Positions 42,356 through 54,820 of a stretch of 64,000 bases of DNA are shown piece by piece. The notes under the pieces were generated by a model. It was given only the letters and a program-made list of their open reading frames with translations, was not told the origin of the DNA and did not search any database. The stretch comes from Takakia lepidozioides (Eukaryota; Streptophyta; Takakiopsida; Takakiales; Takakiaceae): the NCBI GenBank assembly GCA_030704615.1, contig CM060733.1, forward strand, positions 67,270,001-67,334,000. The letters run 5' to 3'. Position 1 is the first letter of the stretch. Each line of letters opens with the position of its first letter. The position numbers were made by a program, and so were the translations under genes.

Positions 42356-45300
42356 ATGCGCCTTTCTTTTCACACTACAAACTATATTCTAGCAGGCAAC
42401 TTCAACAGGGACATTGCCCTCATGGGTCATACAATGGTAAACATAAATCTCCATCCTCAACAGACCATGAGTGGGCAAAATTCACTCAAACACACCACCT
42501 CCGGTACATACCCGCCGACCACCACTACTCTAGACAAGGTGGACTCAACTACTCCTCCTTAAGCCTTCTCGACGGTTTCTACCTAAAAACACAAAATGAG
42601 TTTTCAACGTACCTTAACAGCCATGTACATATTAACAGTTTATGCAACTCGGACCACTACCCTGTCTCTGTAACCTTCCCACCATCCCTCATCCCCTTCA
42701 GGCCTATACCACCAATTCATGTCCCGTCACCTCAATCTAGAATTCTATCTCCACTCCCCCAACGGAACATAGCCGCATTTCTAAAAAACTTCCAACCAAC
42801 ATCCTCACACCTTGTGCTCAAACTATCAAACATACTCACTAATGCAAACCTTACGCAATCCCCTGATCAAGCCTAGACCAAATCCGAAATCATACTCACA
42901 ACTTTAATGCAAGAAATGACCAAGATCGTCATTACCACCTGCTCTGCCCCCCCTGAGATCCCGCAAACTACACGTTCAAAACAAAACGGTGGCACTACCT
43001 CCATACACCCTGGAAATAATTGGACAATGGATCCTCATATCACCTGCCTAAATACCATAACAACATGCCAAGCACTTATGCCCCTACCTACAACAACAAC
43101 TTTCTCTGATGCCAGAAGTGCCTCATGATTGATTTGCAACTGATACAACATCACAATATCCCTAACTGGATAGCCACTCTCTCCAAAATAGGGAGAGATG
43201 CTAAGAAAGCTGCTTACAATATCACCAAACAAAAAGCTGCCGCCAATCACAAAAAAATTGTCTCCTCTTTCAACCAGTTGCTACATGATCATCCCAAAAA
43301 AGCTCACAAAGCCATCTTCAACCCTGCCCTCAACCCACCCATCGACTGTCTCAAACACCGGCTTGGCAACCTACTAACCAACCCAATGGACATCAACCAA
43401 GAAATATGGTCACAAGCATCCTCAACCTACACACCCACAGTCACAAATTGTCTACATCCCAATCTCCATACCACCAACTACATGTGCAAAGCTAAACACT
43501 ACCCATGGCATGATATAGACGGCTTCTCAATAGACAACAGGGGATCCCCAACAGATCGCATCCTAGACCTATTCACAATTGACCTCTACGAATCATGTCT
43601 TAAGCCCCCGGACCTAATCTTATACCAAATGCCATACTTCAAGCATTGGACCCTCAACGTCACCATCTCCTCTTCAAATTTTTCCAACTATGTTATAAAT
43701 TACAACGTATACCACACTCCTGGAAACATAGTCGTACCATTTTGCTCTTCAAAAAAGGCGACCCCACGGATCTCAGTAATTACAGACCCATTGCACTGGC
43801 CAACACCATATATAAGTTATTCACCAGCACGCTCACCACAATGCTGTCAAGCTACGGTGAACAACACCAAATTCTCAACGACCCCCAAGAAGAATTCCGA
43901 GCCACACGTAGTACAACTCGACAAATCCAATATGTTCTATCCGCCCTCGAAGACGCAAAACTTACAAAGCAAGATATATATCTACTATATATCAACTTTA
44001 GGAATGCCTTTGGCTCCCTAGATCATGCTAGATTATTCGCCATCATGCTTGATCTTGGGTACCCCACTGACGCCGTTCAACTTATAGGAAATATATACAC
44101 AAACAGCACCACCGAATACTTTATTGCATAATGTGGATCCACCCCACCTATTTCCATTCTCCAAGGCACTATCCAAGGGGATACCTTAAGCCCATACCTC
44201 TTCATTATCTTTTTAGAACCCCTACTCAGATGGTTCGCTCGTGGTCAACTAGGATATCAATACAAAACCTCTGCCAGTGACATCTCAACCGCAGCATATG
44301 CAGACGATCTCGCCATCCTTGCACATAAACCACAACACCTAAACCGACAAGTTACCAAACTATCCAGATTCAATCTATGGTCAGGTATGGAGCTCAACTT
44401 ACACAAGTGCGCTATCACAGCCACAACGCATCAAAGCCGGCTTACTAAAATTGCCATGGCTTTGCATTGTAAACTCTACATATACTATCAAAACACACCC
44501 TTCCCCTTCCTTGGACCAGATGAGCCATACACTTACTTAGGTATCCAATTAGTATCTTCCCTCACCTGGCACATCCAAAAAGAATCTACGGCATTCAAAC
44601 TCACCTCCAAAAGCTTGGCCCTGCTCAAATCCCCAATTGTCATCCATCCCAAACTCTCAATCATTAAATAAGTGTTACAAACACAAATCCAATACTTGTT
44701 CCACGCCACACCCTTCCTCCTACCAGATGTCAAAAAACTAGATAAAAATATTAGTCATCTTACCAAGCGTGTATGCGGATTACCAATTAGTACCCCTAAT
44801 GCCCTCACACAACTCCCAACAAATAGTTACGGAATTGGTTCTAGCCCACTAATCATCTCATATGCCAGAACACTAGGCACACAATTAAAAGAAGCACTCA
44901 ACGATCATGGACGTCTCAGTATCATTTACCAGGGACTCCTTAAACACCTCGCCTTAAAATACAATGGCCTGTATTCATTATCATCCCTACACCCCCAGGC
45001 CTGTCTACACTCCCCCACTGCACGCACATTACTCATCCTACGACAAATGAAAATTTGCATACAGACCGACCTGCCAGATTATCCTAACACCTCGTCACCC
45101 TTAGAACGCGCATGGCTCACAAGCCCTTTCTTATCACAATTCGACATCTCTCATCCAAAACAAAAGATCCCCATCTTCACCTATTTCAAAGAACATCACA
45201 TTATCACCCTCACCCAATTTACCACCGCCACTGGCCATCGACTTTTAAAACCAAGCGAATTCACTCTTAAATTCTCCCGAGCTACGACCAAAACCACTTG

Positions 45301-46080
45301 ATACCTACACCATCTCCGAACCCTCTTTTGTCATCCCTCAACAGCCTGTGCCCTCCAATGCGACCTCCCATGTCTTCACTATCCCCATACCGTTCAAGAC
45401 CTGCTCCCCCACTACCGATCTACCTCTACTGCCTCCATCTACCAAACACTTAAAACGGCATATGCCGCCAATACCCCTACAGTCACAAAACCCGACCCCC
45501 CCTCTCATCTACCTAGCACACAACATACCGAACCTGACCACAACCTGCATATTCCATTCAACCCCTCGTCTAATACGCAAGGCTCCTCCCACCTTCTCCA
45601 CACAATGATGACAATAACAATGCATACATCATTGAAGCCATACTAGGAGTCAAAACCCAAATGTCAATCGATGCATGCGGTGCCACTTGTATTGACACGT
45701 ACTACCACTGTAAATGGGCTAGTTACTCCTCAGAAGACAACACATGGTAGATAGAAGATGACCTATTTTGCCTACATGACGATTGCGACCCCGAACACAA
45801 TCTTGCCCTTCTCACCTCTTTCCATAAACATACTAACACGGACTATTTAACACACATTCACCAACAACACACCACCCCCCCCCAACCTACAGATAGTCGA
45901 TACATTCACCAGAATCTCTGCCCCTAACGTGCACATCTGCATAACTGAGTGTAACCCCGACAAAGATGTCGAGCATGACCAACCACTAATTCGCATGGGC
46001 CCCTGCCTTTCCAATATTTATGCTCAACATGGCCGCTTCATTGGACTCATTCCCAATAATAGATTAACATGGTTGTGGGA
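42356..46080 (+). mobile_element. Degenerate LINE (non-LTR retrotransposon)
   Basis: Plus-strand coding remains in several frames. An APE-type endonuclease end is visible: I-L-A-G-N-F-N at about 42,390, then L-C-N-S-D-H-Y-P-V at about 42,650. The RT follows: Y-R-P-I-A-L near 43,785, L-Q-G-T-I-Q-G-D-T-L-S-P near 44,165 and the catalytic A-Y-A-D-D-L-A at about 44,300. A long C-terminal region extends to about 46,080 (W-L-W-E-K-Y). Stops at about 44,130 and 44,669 (both TAA) and several frameshifts make it dead. No poly(A) tail or target duplication was found. MULE-3 begins just after it. Confidence 0.82.
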
Positions 46081-46246
46081 GAAGTATTCTGCTGCAAATT
46101 CATATCCACAAGGAGTGACGTGGCGTGAGCCTGCACCCACGCTGACGTGGCATGAGCGTCATGTCAGCAAGCTGATGTGGCGGCAAATGATGACATGGCA
46201 CTGCGCCGTCATCTGCCACGTCAGCATTAACATGCGCCGCCTATAA

Positions 46247-46673
46247 CCGAGGATGGTCCTATGACCGTGGAATTAATGCAGGGAATCATGCCTAAATAGA
46301 ATCAAGACTACCATGAGGCCTACAATTGTAGCGTCCAACATTGTGCAATTACAAATGCTTGTTTCACTTTTACAATTACGAGGACGAGAAAATATCCTCA
46401 CAAAGTGTGCGCCATAGAGGCTGCCACGGGAAGACCTTCCTCCCTCCTCAAATAACAATGAGAGTTAGGATCATCTTCAAAAGATGATTGTAGTGCATAG
46501 CGACAGCAAGACATGTAGACTTCGAACGGTGCAATGACAAATGTGCTTTTAAAAGTTGCCACTCAGAGCTCACTTCGTATAGTTGGAGGCCATATCATTG
46601 CACCGCTGACGAATTGATGTGAATTACACATTTCAAATCATGGTCGTCCACATACCACATTGCATAGTTGATG
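46247..46673. other. Non-coding MULE-3 region between left end and transposase stop
   Basis: No gene seen; this would be the 3' flank of the transposase transcript. Confidence 0.5.
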
Positions 46674-49600
46674 CTACCCATGTGTTGTATCCCGCTGCAA
46701 TAGAGTATCGACCTCGTTGAAACTCATAGTGGCCTGGTGAATGAAGTTGTCACGCTTGGGATCGCAAACCATCCTCTTCAAAAATATGAAATACAAATGT
46801 TTGCAGGGTATGAATTTACCTCTCTTGCCCAAACTGGTTGATAGCATATTCACAAAATCAGGACATGTACAATTGGGGAAATTGGAAACCGTGATGTCGT
46901 AGGTCCTGTCATGAACAGCAGATGTGGAAGTGATGATTGTGAATACCCGACCATATCTTGGATCGGGTACTTCCGTGGTGCTTCCAACACGAGCTTGGAG
47001 CATTCTTGCGGACTTCACTTTGCCAAAGTGTTCAGCGGTTGGAGGGAAACGCCGAATGAGCTTTCCATCTCGTTTGGTTGGCCACAAGTTAGGATTTGCC
47101 GGGGGGACCCGGGAGGACGCAGAAGTAGTAGCACATGCATGGAGTTGGGGTTGTCTCGCAAGGGAAAAGCCTGCCTCCTCCAACATTTCAATCTCCTGAA
47201 ATCTGAGATGTGTTCCCACCTTCACGGGCCAAACGGTTGGAGGAGATGGCTTCATCACTATGGAAGGACGCACAGTTCCATGCACACATCTGGCACAATC
47301 ATCTGCGCAGAACCAGAACTTGTGGTTCTTGGCTTCTGGTTGACCGTATGGACGCATCAAACCCGTGAAAGTCGGAGCAGGAGTTCGGGCACCACCTCTG
47401 GATATAGATGAAGTGCACTTCTCAAAATTAGTTGCCCTGATCGCTGTACATTTCACACGAGACCCTACACTTGTGCGTTCTATGTGCCAAACGTGGTCGG
47501 GGCATGCGGACTCAAGCACATCAAGGGGGTTGTTTCTCTCCTGCACCATTTCAGTGGCACTGTTTGATGCTGGAGCTTGCCGTCGTGTTGGAGGTTCCTC
47601 CACAATGGAGGTTCCGGACATGGAGCTGTCATGCAGGGGAACACGAGGCTTTGAGAAGTTATCATGGTCTGCCCTGTGTGAATCGGAATCCGAACCAGGT
47701 GGAGTGTTCAATTTCCTCTTACAGGAGCCGAATCTCTCCTCCCCTACAAGATTTGGAACTCTAGAAACAAGTGGCGTTCCCTGGGCATACATGCTCACCG
47801 CCCGTGCTATCTTGATTGGATCCCCAGATCTGTTTGCAGCACGCAACATCAACCCCCATTTGTCCGGACCCTTGCCACCAACCCCACCTCGCAAGAAATC
47901 ACGGTATCGGGTTTGTTGTTGCAAGGCACGTATCAAATCATCTGTTGTTGCCACATACAAATCCCGACCTCGTTTCCCAGACTGCTGCAACCATGCGTTG
48001 TGCACAGTTTCTGCCAAATTGCAAGATGGCATGTCCGCCATTTCCTCAATGGACATGTTCTGCAAAGTGGAGAACCACACTTCAAAACAGTGAACAGAAA
48101 ACAACATAAAGAAAGCGAGGAGACAATAAAATGGAAAGTAAATGTATGAATAAAGCAAGAAATATAAGCCTCGTACCACTGCCATGGCTGCTCCCCACTG
48201 TCTATACCGGAAGTGCCAAAATGCCAGCCAATCTTCCAATGCTCTCATACTCTCAAGTGATGCAGCTCCAGAAGAGAACCACCAGGCACGAATTGTCTGG
48301 AACAAAGTGTCCGCCTCCTTCATTGTTCTAGCATCTTTGTACTTTTTGCACAATTTACGGTGCTGAGTCGGCATCTCTGGTTTGATGTCCGACTTTGTAT
48401 GTTTTTCCAGAGATTGTGTCCAATGGAATAGACATGTACGCTCTCTTCCTCGCATTGGCACTTTTGGGTCGCCCGATCCGAAGACAATACGAACAGCATT
48501 GAAATTTGCTTGAGCACTATCCGCCATGAAACCTGCGAAATTTGGAGATGGCAGCCCATGACACGTATCAGGGAATTCCACATGAGCTTCTGGGATTCCG
48601 TATCCTCGGATTGCATGTCACAAACTGCAATTGTCATAACTCGTTGGTACACTGGATCGTAGACATGACAAGCCATTGTCGTCCAATCCTTCACTCGTTT
48701 CACATGATCAAACATAAGAAAACAGTTCTGCAAGTCCCCAGTCTTCTGCATCCGCTTCATGAGGCTAACCCCACTGCCCTCCCCAACAGTCGACATTTTG
48801 AAAAGAAAAACTTTGATGGCACCTTGACCTGGGAATACATTGTCCTGGATGTAATCGTACTTGCTCACTTGTTTCAACTCCAAAATGTTGTCTATGTAGC
48901 CTTTGATACCAGAGCCCATTCCTAATGCATTGATCTGATGCCGAATGTTAGGTGAACTCAAAGTGGAGAAATGATCCATGACCAGGTCCAATGCTGCACC
49001 GTCAAGTTTAGTCCCCACATAATCCCCTTCACTCAAAATATGGCTTTCCAAGAAGGACTTGCTTGCGCCAAGAGCAATTGCAGATGTTGTTGCGGATGGG
49101 TTTCTCCCAAACTCCTGTTTAATCAACCTCGATACTGTCTCAACACTCTCCCTGTAATCCCCCTTCGAGACAGGATGGTTATGGAATCCGAAATGCACAC
49201 AAGCTCTTGTCATTGTTTTCAAATAGTGGACAACATAGTACATTCCTGCTCCGCAGAGCGCCAAGCAGGATGGCACAAGTTTGCAGAATTTGCAGACGAA
49301 AGTGTTTGCCAGTGGTGGGGCAGTTCCAGGCTGAAATGGATTTTCCGCCAAACCCTCCCATTCGCTTTGATTATGAACCCCAGACTGAAGAAAGTGTCTG
49401 CAATTCAAATTATCACACCTAAGGTGTCCATTGCAAACTGTTCTCCTGAAAACAAGCTTGTCATCATTCTGAATATTGGATGTTTTTGTTCTGCACCACG
49501 GGTGCCCGTCGTGTTTCTTGTCCATTCTATGCATCATGATTGTTACACCTCCAACTCGTGGAGCAGGAGGCAGCTCGAATAGGATATCGCCATCAAAAGT

Positions 49601-50178
49601 CTCTGGCAAGAACTTCACAGGCACCTGCTTAAAAGATTCCCAATCAATTCCTCGCAACTCACTTTTGAATCCAGCCATTCCTCCCATCGCCCGTAGTTTT
49701 GGAATGACACTACAAATCTCTTCTTCATCAGCTTCTCCAGCCACAGTAGGAAGGACTGGATTTGGAATTTCACTTATGTCATCATCGGACGAATCCAAAA
49801 GCTCAACGATTGGAGTGGAGGACGTCTGTTCTTTTTTCACCACCACCTCCCTCTTGTCTTCAACGACCGAAGCAACAGTACCGGGCGTCACATATGACCC
49901 AAGGGACTTTCGCCGAGGCTCTCCAAGTACTCTATATCGACAGGGCGCACTCTCCACTGGATGACATGAGCCGTCTCATCACGGTTTTGGAAAGAGTATT
50001 TCAACAACTCCCCTTTCAAATCGTACACCTCTTTCTCCAAAAAGATGGAGCCATTCTGAAGCTGAAAACGGGTAGCCAAGACATGTTCCAGAACAATTGC
50101 AAATCCATTGTCAAGGACTTCCTGGGAGAACGGCACTGGTTTGTCGTCAGAGAAGAACTCCGCTTCAAAGGAATCCAT
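46674..50178 (-). pseudogene. MuDR-type transposase of MULE-3
   Basis: Minus strand. Exon 1 runs from about 50,178 to 48,177 and exon 2 from 48,059 to 46,674. The 117-bp intron sits at the same place and phase as in MULE-1. The N-terminal part (50,178-49,888) aligns with the MULE-1 region near L-K-P-G-T-V-Y-L-E-E-E. The core has L-M-F-D-H-V-K-R-V and G-F-M-A-D-S-A-Q-A-N-F, and the SWIM finger C-T-C then I-P-C-K-H. Two frame breaks are seen, at about 49,890-49,960 and at about 48,556-48,580 (one base, beside a GGG run). So the protein cannot be made intact, although all key residues survive. Confidence 0.82.
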
Positions 50179-50935
50179 CTTCCTTCCTCGCGTACATTGA
50201 TACCTTGCTATCGCAGACCTTCAGTGTAAATCGGTTTACTGATGTCTCCATAACACAGTTGAAGAATGAGCAGAGAATATGGCGGAGGAAGCTCTGACGA
50301 CGACTGTGCATATTCTGTTATTCCTTCCAGATATGCAGCCGTCCATTTTAATTACTTTTCTTGTGGGCCCAGTGGTCAGAGTATCCCTAGGAGCAATGTC
50401 GGCAGCTGTTAAACCGTTAATCAGAACCTCATCAATAAACACAATAACAAGCCGACTTCCTGGAAGCATGTCACATGATCTGAGGGTGGGATTGCAGATT
50501 AAGTAAATGTATCTTTATACTACTACCAATGATCATGCGCACCTGGAAAGTTCAAAATGTGAAACGAACGTGGGGTTGGCTAACAAGGATGACCGTGTAT
50601 GATATCCCAAAATTTGTCATCAAACTCTCGTTCATTTACATATATTTGTCTAAGACTGTGCGCCAAGATTTCTGGGATTCGCTGTTATTTTTAAATATTG
50701 AAACCGTTCTAATAAAGAACACGCCGTTTATTTTGGGCGACACACGTCAGACATCGATAACTGAATACGAACAGCTGTACACTAATTGTTGGCATGTGCA
50801 CTAATAAGGGAACGACTATGTGTAACGGTCACGCGAGAGGGAATCCGATGCTTCTAGAGACAAGCAACAACGCACGCAATCCCGCAAGAAATCGGGAGTC
50901 ACTTCGTTTTTCTACTTTTCGCGCTTAGAGGGAGA
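50179..50935. promoter_or_regulatory. Divergent intergenic region of MULE-3
   Basis: Lies between two diverging genes, as the 18.4-20.6 kb region does in MULE-1, but is much shorter and has no obvious palindrome array. In MULE-3 the palindromes are in the introns of the partner gene instead. Confidence 0.5.
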
Positions 50936-51619
50936 GTGGTAGTCAAGCTGGAGAGGGTTCCTTCTACAATACGAAAGAGAAGAAAGTCTCTTTATTTTAC
51001 TTCCCTTAGAGAGAGACGTAGAGCAAGAGAGCAAATGACGAGGCGTCGTTTGTTGGAGAACACAGGGCCAAGGCAGCAGGTGAACGCGGAGACTGATTCA
51101 CAAGAGCAGACCGAGACTGAGGCAGCGGCTGTGACACAGTCGGCGATAACAGTGCGCGTTGGAAACCAGCCTGTGGATGCAGAGATGACTCGCAGGGAAA
51201 CTGAAGGAAGTGGAAGTACGAGGAACGCTGAACCGGGAGAAGGTCCAGAAACCCTAGAGCAGACAGAAATTCCAGCAGATGTGAGAGGGAAGAGGAAAGC
51301 TGCAGAAGGGGATCCAATTTCAAAACCTAAGAAGGCGCCAGTAAGTTTTCTCTAACTTACATTTCATTGTTGAAGATCTGCGTAGAGATTGAGTGGAATG
51401 TCCCAGAAAGGGATTGTCGCTACCGACCATCACCATGAAACAACGGTGATTTGCTTTCTACTCCTTTGTTAAGGGTTTACCGCACAATGAGTGGGTGACT
51501 GACGGTACTGTCATTCACTGTTGTTCAGATCATACAGTCTGTCTGATTGCCTTTCAAGCAGTCCTTCCTCTTCCCTTCTTTAGCAGGAACATGTGATTGA
51601 AGTCTACTGAATTGCAAGC

Positions 51620-52175
51620 GTCGTTAACGCCATTCGATTCTCCTCATGAGATTTATGTACCTATGTGTTTGAAGAGAGAGTGAGGGTCGGCATATTCAGT
51701 GTTTTGCAATTCATTTTCTTTGTTTGAGATTGAACATATAGAGAAGTGGAAAGGCGGTACCGCCAATCAAAGATTTGAAGACCATACTGTAGATTCAGGT
51801 AGAGTATCGATTGGAAAGTACTCTCGACATAGACAAGAAACAGTGAATGCTTGCGACGTTTATCACAATGGAGTCAATCTGAATAATCTGCACTTACTGT
51901 CCGCCCTAAACTATACTGAATGTCGTTGCCGCCAATCACTTACACATATATGTCATTGCACAACACCGATCCGGCAGGTCCTTGTCTTTTGTGATTGTCG
52001 TTAATGCCGTTCGCTCTTGCTCAAAACCTTTCTGTTCCTGTGTCCCTAGAATCATAGTGTTTTGTTTTGAATTCGGCAGGATCAGCTTTGCTTGTGTAGA
52101 TGGTTCTGAATTTGTTTCACACCATTCATTGTGAGTTTCGACGAGACAGAGTGATGGTCGTTACCGCCGTTCACT
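51620..52175. repeat. Palindromes in intron 1 of the MULE-3 ParB/MTase gene
   Basis: Short inverted motifs GTCGTTAACGCC, GGCGGTACCGCC, GTCGTTGCCGCC and GTCGTTACCGCC recur around 51,625, 51,752, 51,925 and 52,153. They resemble degenerate forms of the intron palindrome at 54.0-54.8 kb. Confidence 0.6.
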
Positions 52176-54044
52176 ATTTGCACATTACTCAGTCAGATTT
52201 GAATGGCATCGTGTAGAAAACTGTGAGGTCCAAGCCTACAAGATCAGAGGGGAAAGGATCTGGAGATGGGGACGAGTCTGGAAAAAGCTCAGAGAATAAC
52301 AATGAAGCAGATGAATCTGAAGTGCACTACCTTGACAAGGTGAAAGAACTCATGTCATTCCAGAAGGTAAACTCTCAGGAGGTTATAAGGGACATGCTCG
52401 TATCTGGAGGGCGTCTGGACATCCCTCTGTGCCGGATGATATCTATGCCTGTTGTGCGTCCATCTCTTTCCCATGACATAACAAAATTGGAGAGTGATTT
52501 TGTGCATGGATACAGACTTGGTGCACAAGTTTTTTATGTGACACTGACGGATATAAATGGGAAAAGCACATTAGTGTCTCCAGAGATCAGTGATACCTGG
52601 GATGAGTGCTAGAAAGATGCTAATGAGGAGTTCGAGCTGGGCCTCATGATGGGAAAGAACACCTAGCAATTCTGCAACCACATGTTCTACGTCTGGGACG
52701 GCAACCACCGATTGCTGGCATGGATGGGATACATTCAGAAACATCATGCGAAAGACAAAGACAAGCATGTTGCTGTGGAGGCAATGGTTTTGGATCCAGG
52801 AAACGACATCGCTAGGCTTCTTACAGCTATGCACGACGTGAACAAGTAAGTCATCCTAGAGACTTCATTCCCTCTGTAGTGTTTTGTTAATCCCAAAAAA
52901 ACAGTGTTAAGGAATGCAATGTTTCCAATGTTTTTGCAGATCGACAGAGAAATCGCATGTGACAACAAGCTTGGTCCACACACTATTCCGAATTCAGAGG
53001 ATTGGTCTGATGAAGCTGGATGATTTTCGGACAGTACTCCCCCCCAATATAATCAAGAAGTGCGAAACAAGAAGAGCTGCAGGCACTTGGTATTCTTTGA
53101 CTCGAGAGGCGTTTCTGGAGTACATGTATGCGGTAAGCCCGAGTCTGTACTCAGTTTACTTTTTGAATACATGTTTGTAGTCCCTTCGGTGCTAATCACT
53201 ATTTGAATCAATGCAGCAAGAACTGGCAGAGGCAGCTGAGAAGGGAAATCCGAATATTACCGCACTACACCAGAGGAACTAAGGACATCAAAGGGTGTGG
53301 AAGCAGCAATAAAAAAAGAGTTTGAAATGCGAAGAACCAAATTGATGTCCGCCTTCGGAAAGCAGCTTAGAATAGTAGATTCTGGACTTGGTTCTGAGTT
53401 CCTTCAGCAGATCAAATCTCACTATGACAAGCATGTGCATCCGGAGATGCAGCAGGAGAAATTGCACCGGCTGGCCATATCCATGGTCGACCCACAAACA
53501 AAAATAAGGTGGCTGGAGATATGGAACTCAGATCAGACAGTAAAGGACTTGAATCAGTTCCCAAAGAGCACCATACAGCCTGACACAAAGGTGGAAGGAA
53601 TCAGTGATTTGGTGTTTGATAACTGGCTCCACAAGGCTACATTTTGGAGTCAGGTGTGTATTCAAATAAGCTGTTTTCTTTTCTTCAATTATGTGATGAG
53701 TATCTTATTTGCAATACTGACAAATATACAATTTGCAGCTCGAAAAGCGCGCCGTCATTGTGCTGGATCAGACTTTGAAGGACTTGAACATTTCAATTGT
53801 TTCCCCTCCCCAAATGTCATTGGAGGCATACATAAGGAAGTGGAGAGGTCTCACCTGGAGATACTGTTTTTTCCGGGAGTTCTCCAAAGATGGTAACATT
53901 TTACGGTCCAACGACTTTGACAGTCAGGTTGGAGGAGAGTGGGCCATGATGCGAGTTGTGTACAGGTGCAATATCATACTGGAAACTCTATTGCACTTTT
54001 GGGAAATAATTTGGCTTCATAAGGATTGTAATCATAGATCCAAA

Positions 54045-54820
54045 TTGAATGTCGTTGACGACATTCACTTCTTTGTCTGAGTCATTCTTAAGCGAGAATT
54101 TGAATTCACCTGGATTAGGAGCTTAGGGTGAAATTATAGTGTCCGTGATTAGAATTGATAATGTCCCTGAATGGCGTTGACGACATTCACATCCAGAGTT
54201 GTTAAGAGGTCCTCAGAGTTATGTAAGTTTTTGTAATGTCCATAGAGTTTACAGTGAGGGTTCCTCACTCTAGTTTGCTGAATGTCAATGCAGACATTCA
54301 GTTGTTCTGCAATGCTTTTGCCTCTTGCGAGAAATCTTGAGGCTTGATTAGCTGTGTTATCAGAGATCCAAAGTGAATGTCGTTGACGACATTCACTTCT
54401 ATGTCTGTGTCATTCACCAGCGACAATTTGAATTTACATGGATTAGGAGCTTAGGGTATATTTATTGGTTCCTTGTTCGGAATTTTGTGAATGGCGTTGA
54501 CGCCATTCATATCCAGTGTTATTATGAGGTCCTCAGTGTTATGTTCGTTATGAATGTCCATTGAGTTTTTAGGGAGGGTTCCTTACTCGAGTTTCTGAAT
54601 GTCGTTGCCGACATTCAGTTTCCATCCAATGATTTTGCCTCTTTTGAGAAATCAATAGGCTTGATTAGCAGTGTATTCACAAATCCAAAGTGAATGCCGT
54701 TGACGACATTCACTTCTATGTCTGTGTCATTCCAAAGCGAGAGTTTGCATTCACGTGGATTAGGGTGTATTTGCAGTATCATTGAATGGAATTTTTTGAA
54801 TGGCGTTGACAACATTCACA
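54045..54820. repeat. Palindrome series in a MULE-3 intron
   Basis: Eight sites of the form GAATGTCGT-TG-ACGACATTC or close variants, with centres near 54,056, 54,178, 54,289, 54,384, 54,498, 54,606, 54,701 and 54,807. They sit in a tandem unit of about 320 bp repeated roughly 2.3 times, all within the intron 53,966-54,960. Length and symmetry match the MULE-1 palindrome, but the sequence is different. Confidence 0.85.

Noticed and set aside
46102-46110. Possible 9-bp target duplication of MULE-3
   Set aside because: The bases left of the element (ATATCCACA) do not match those to the right (AAACTACAC); borders may be off or the copies have diverged.
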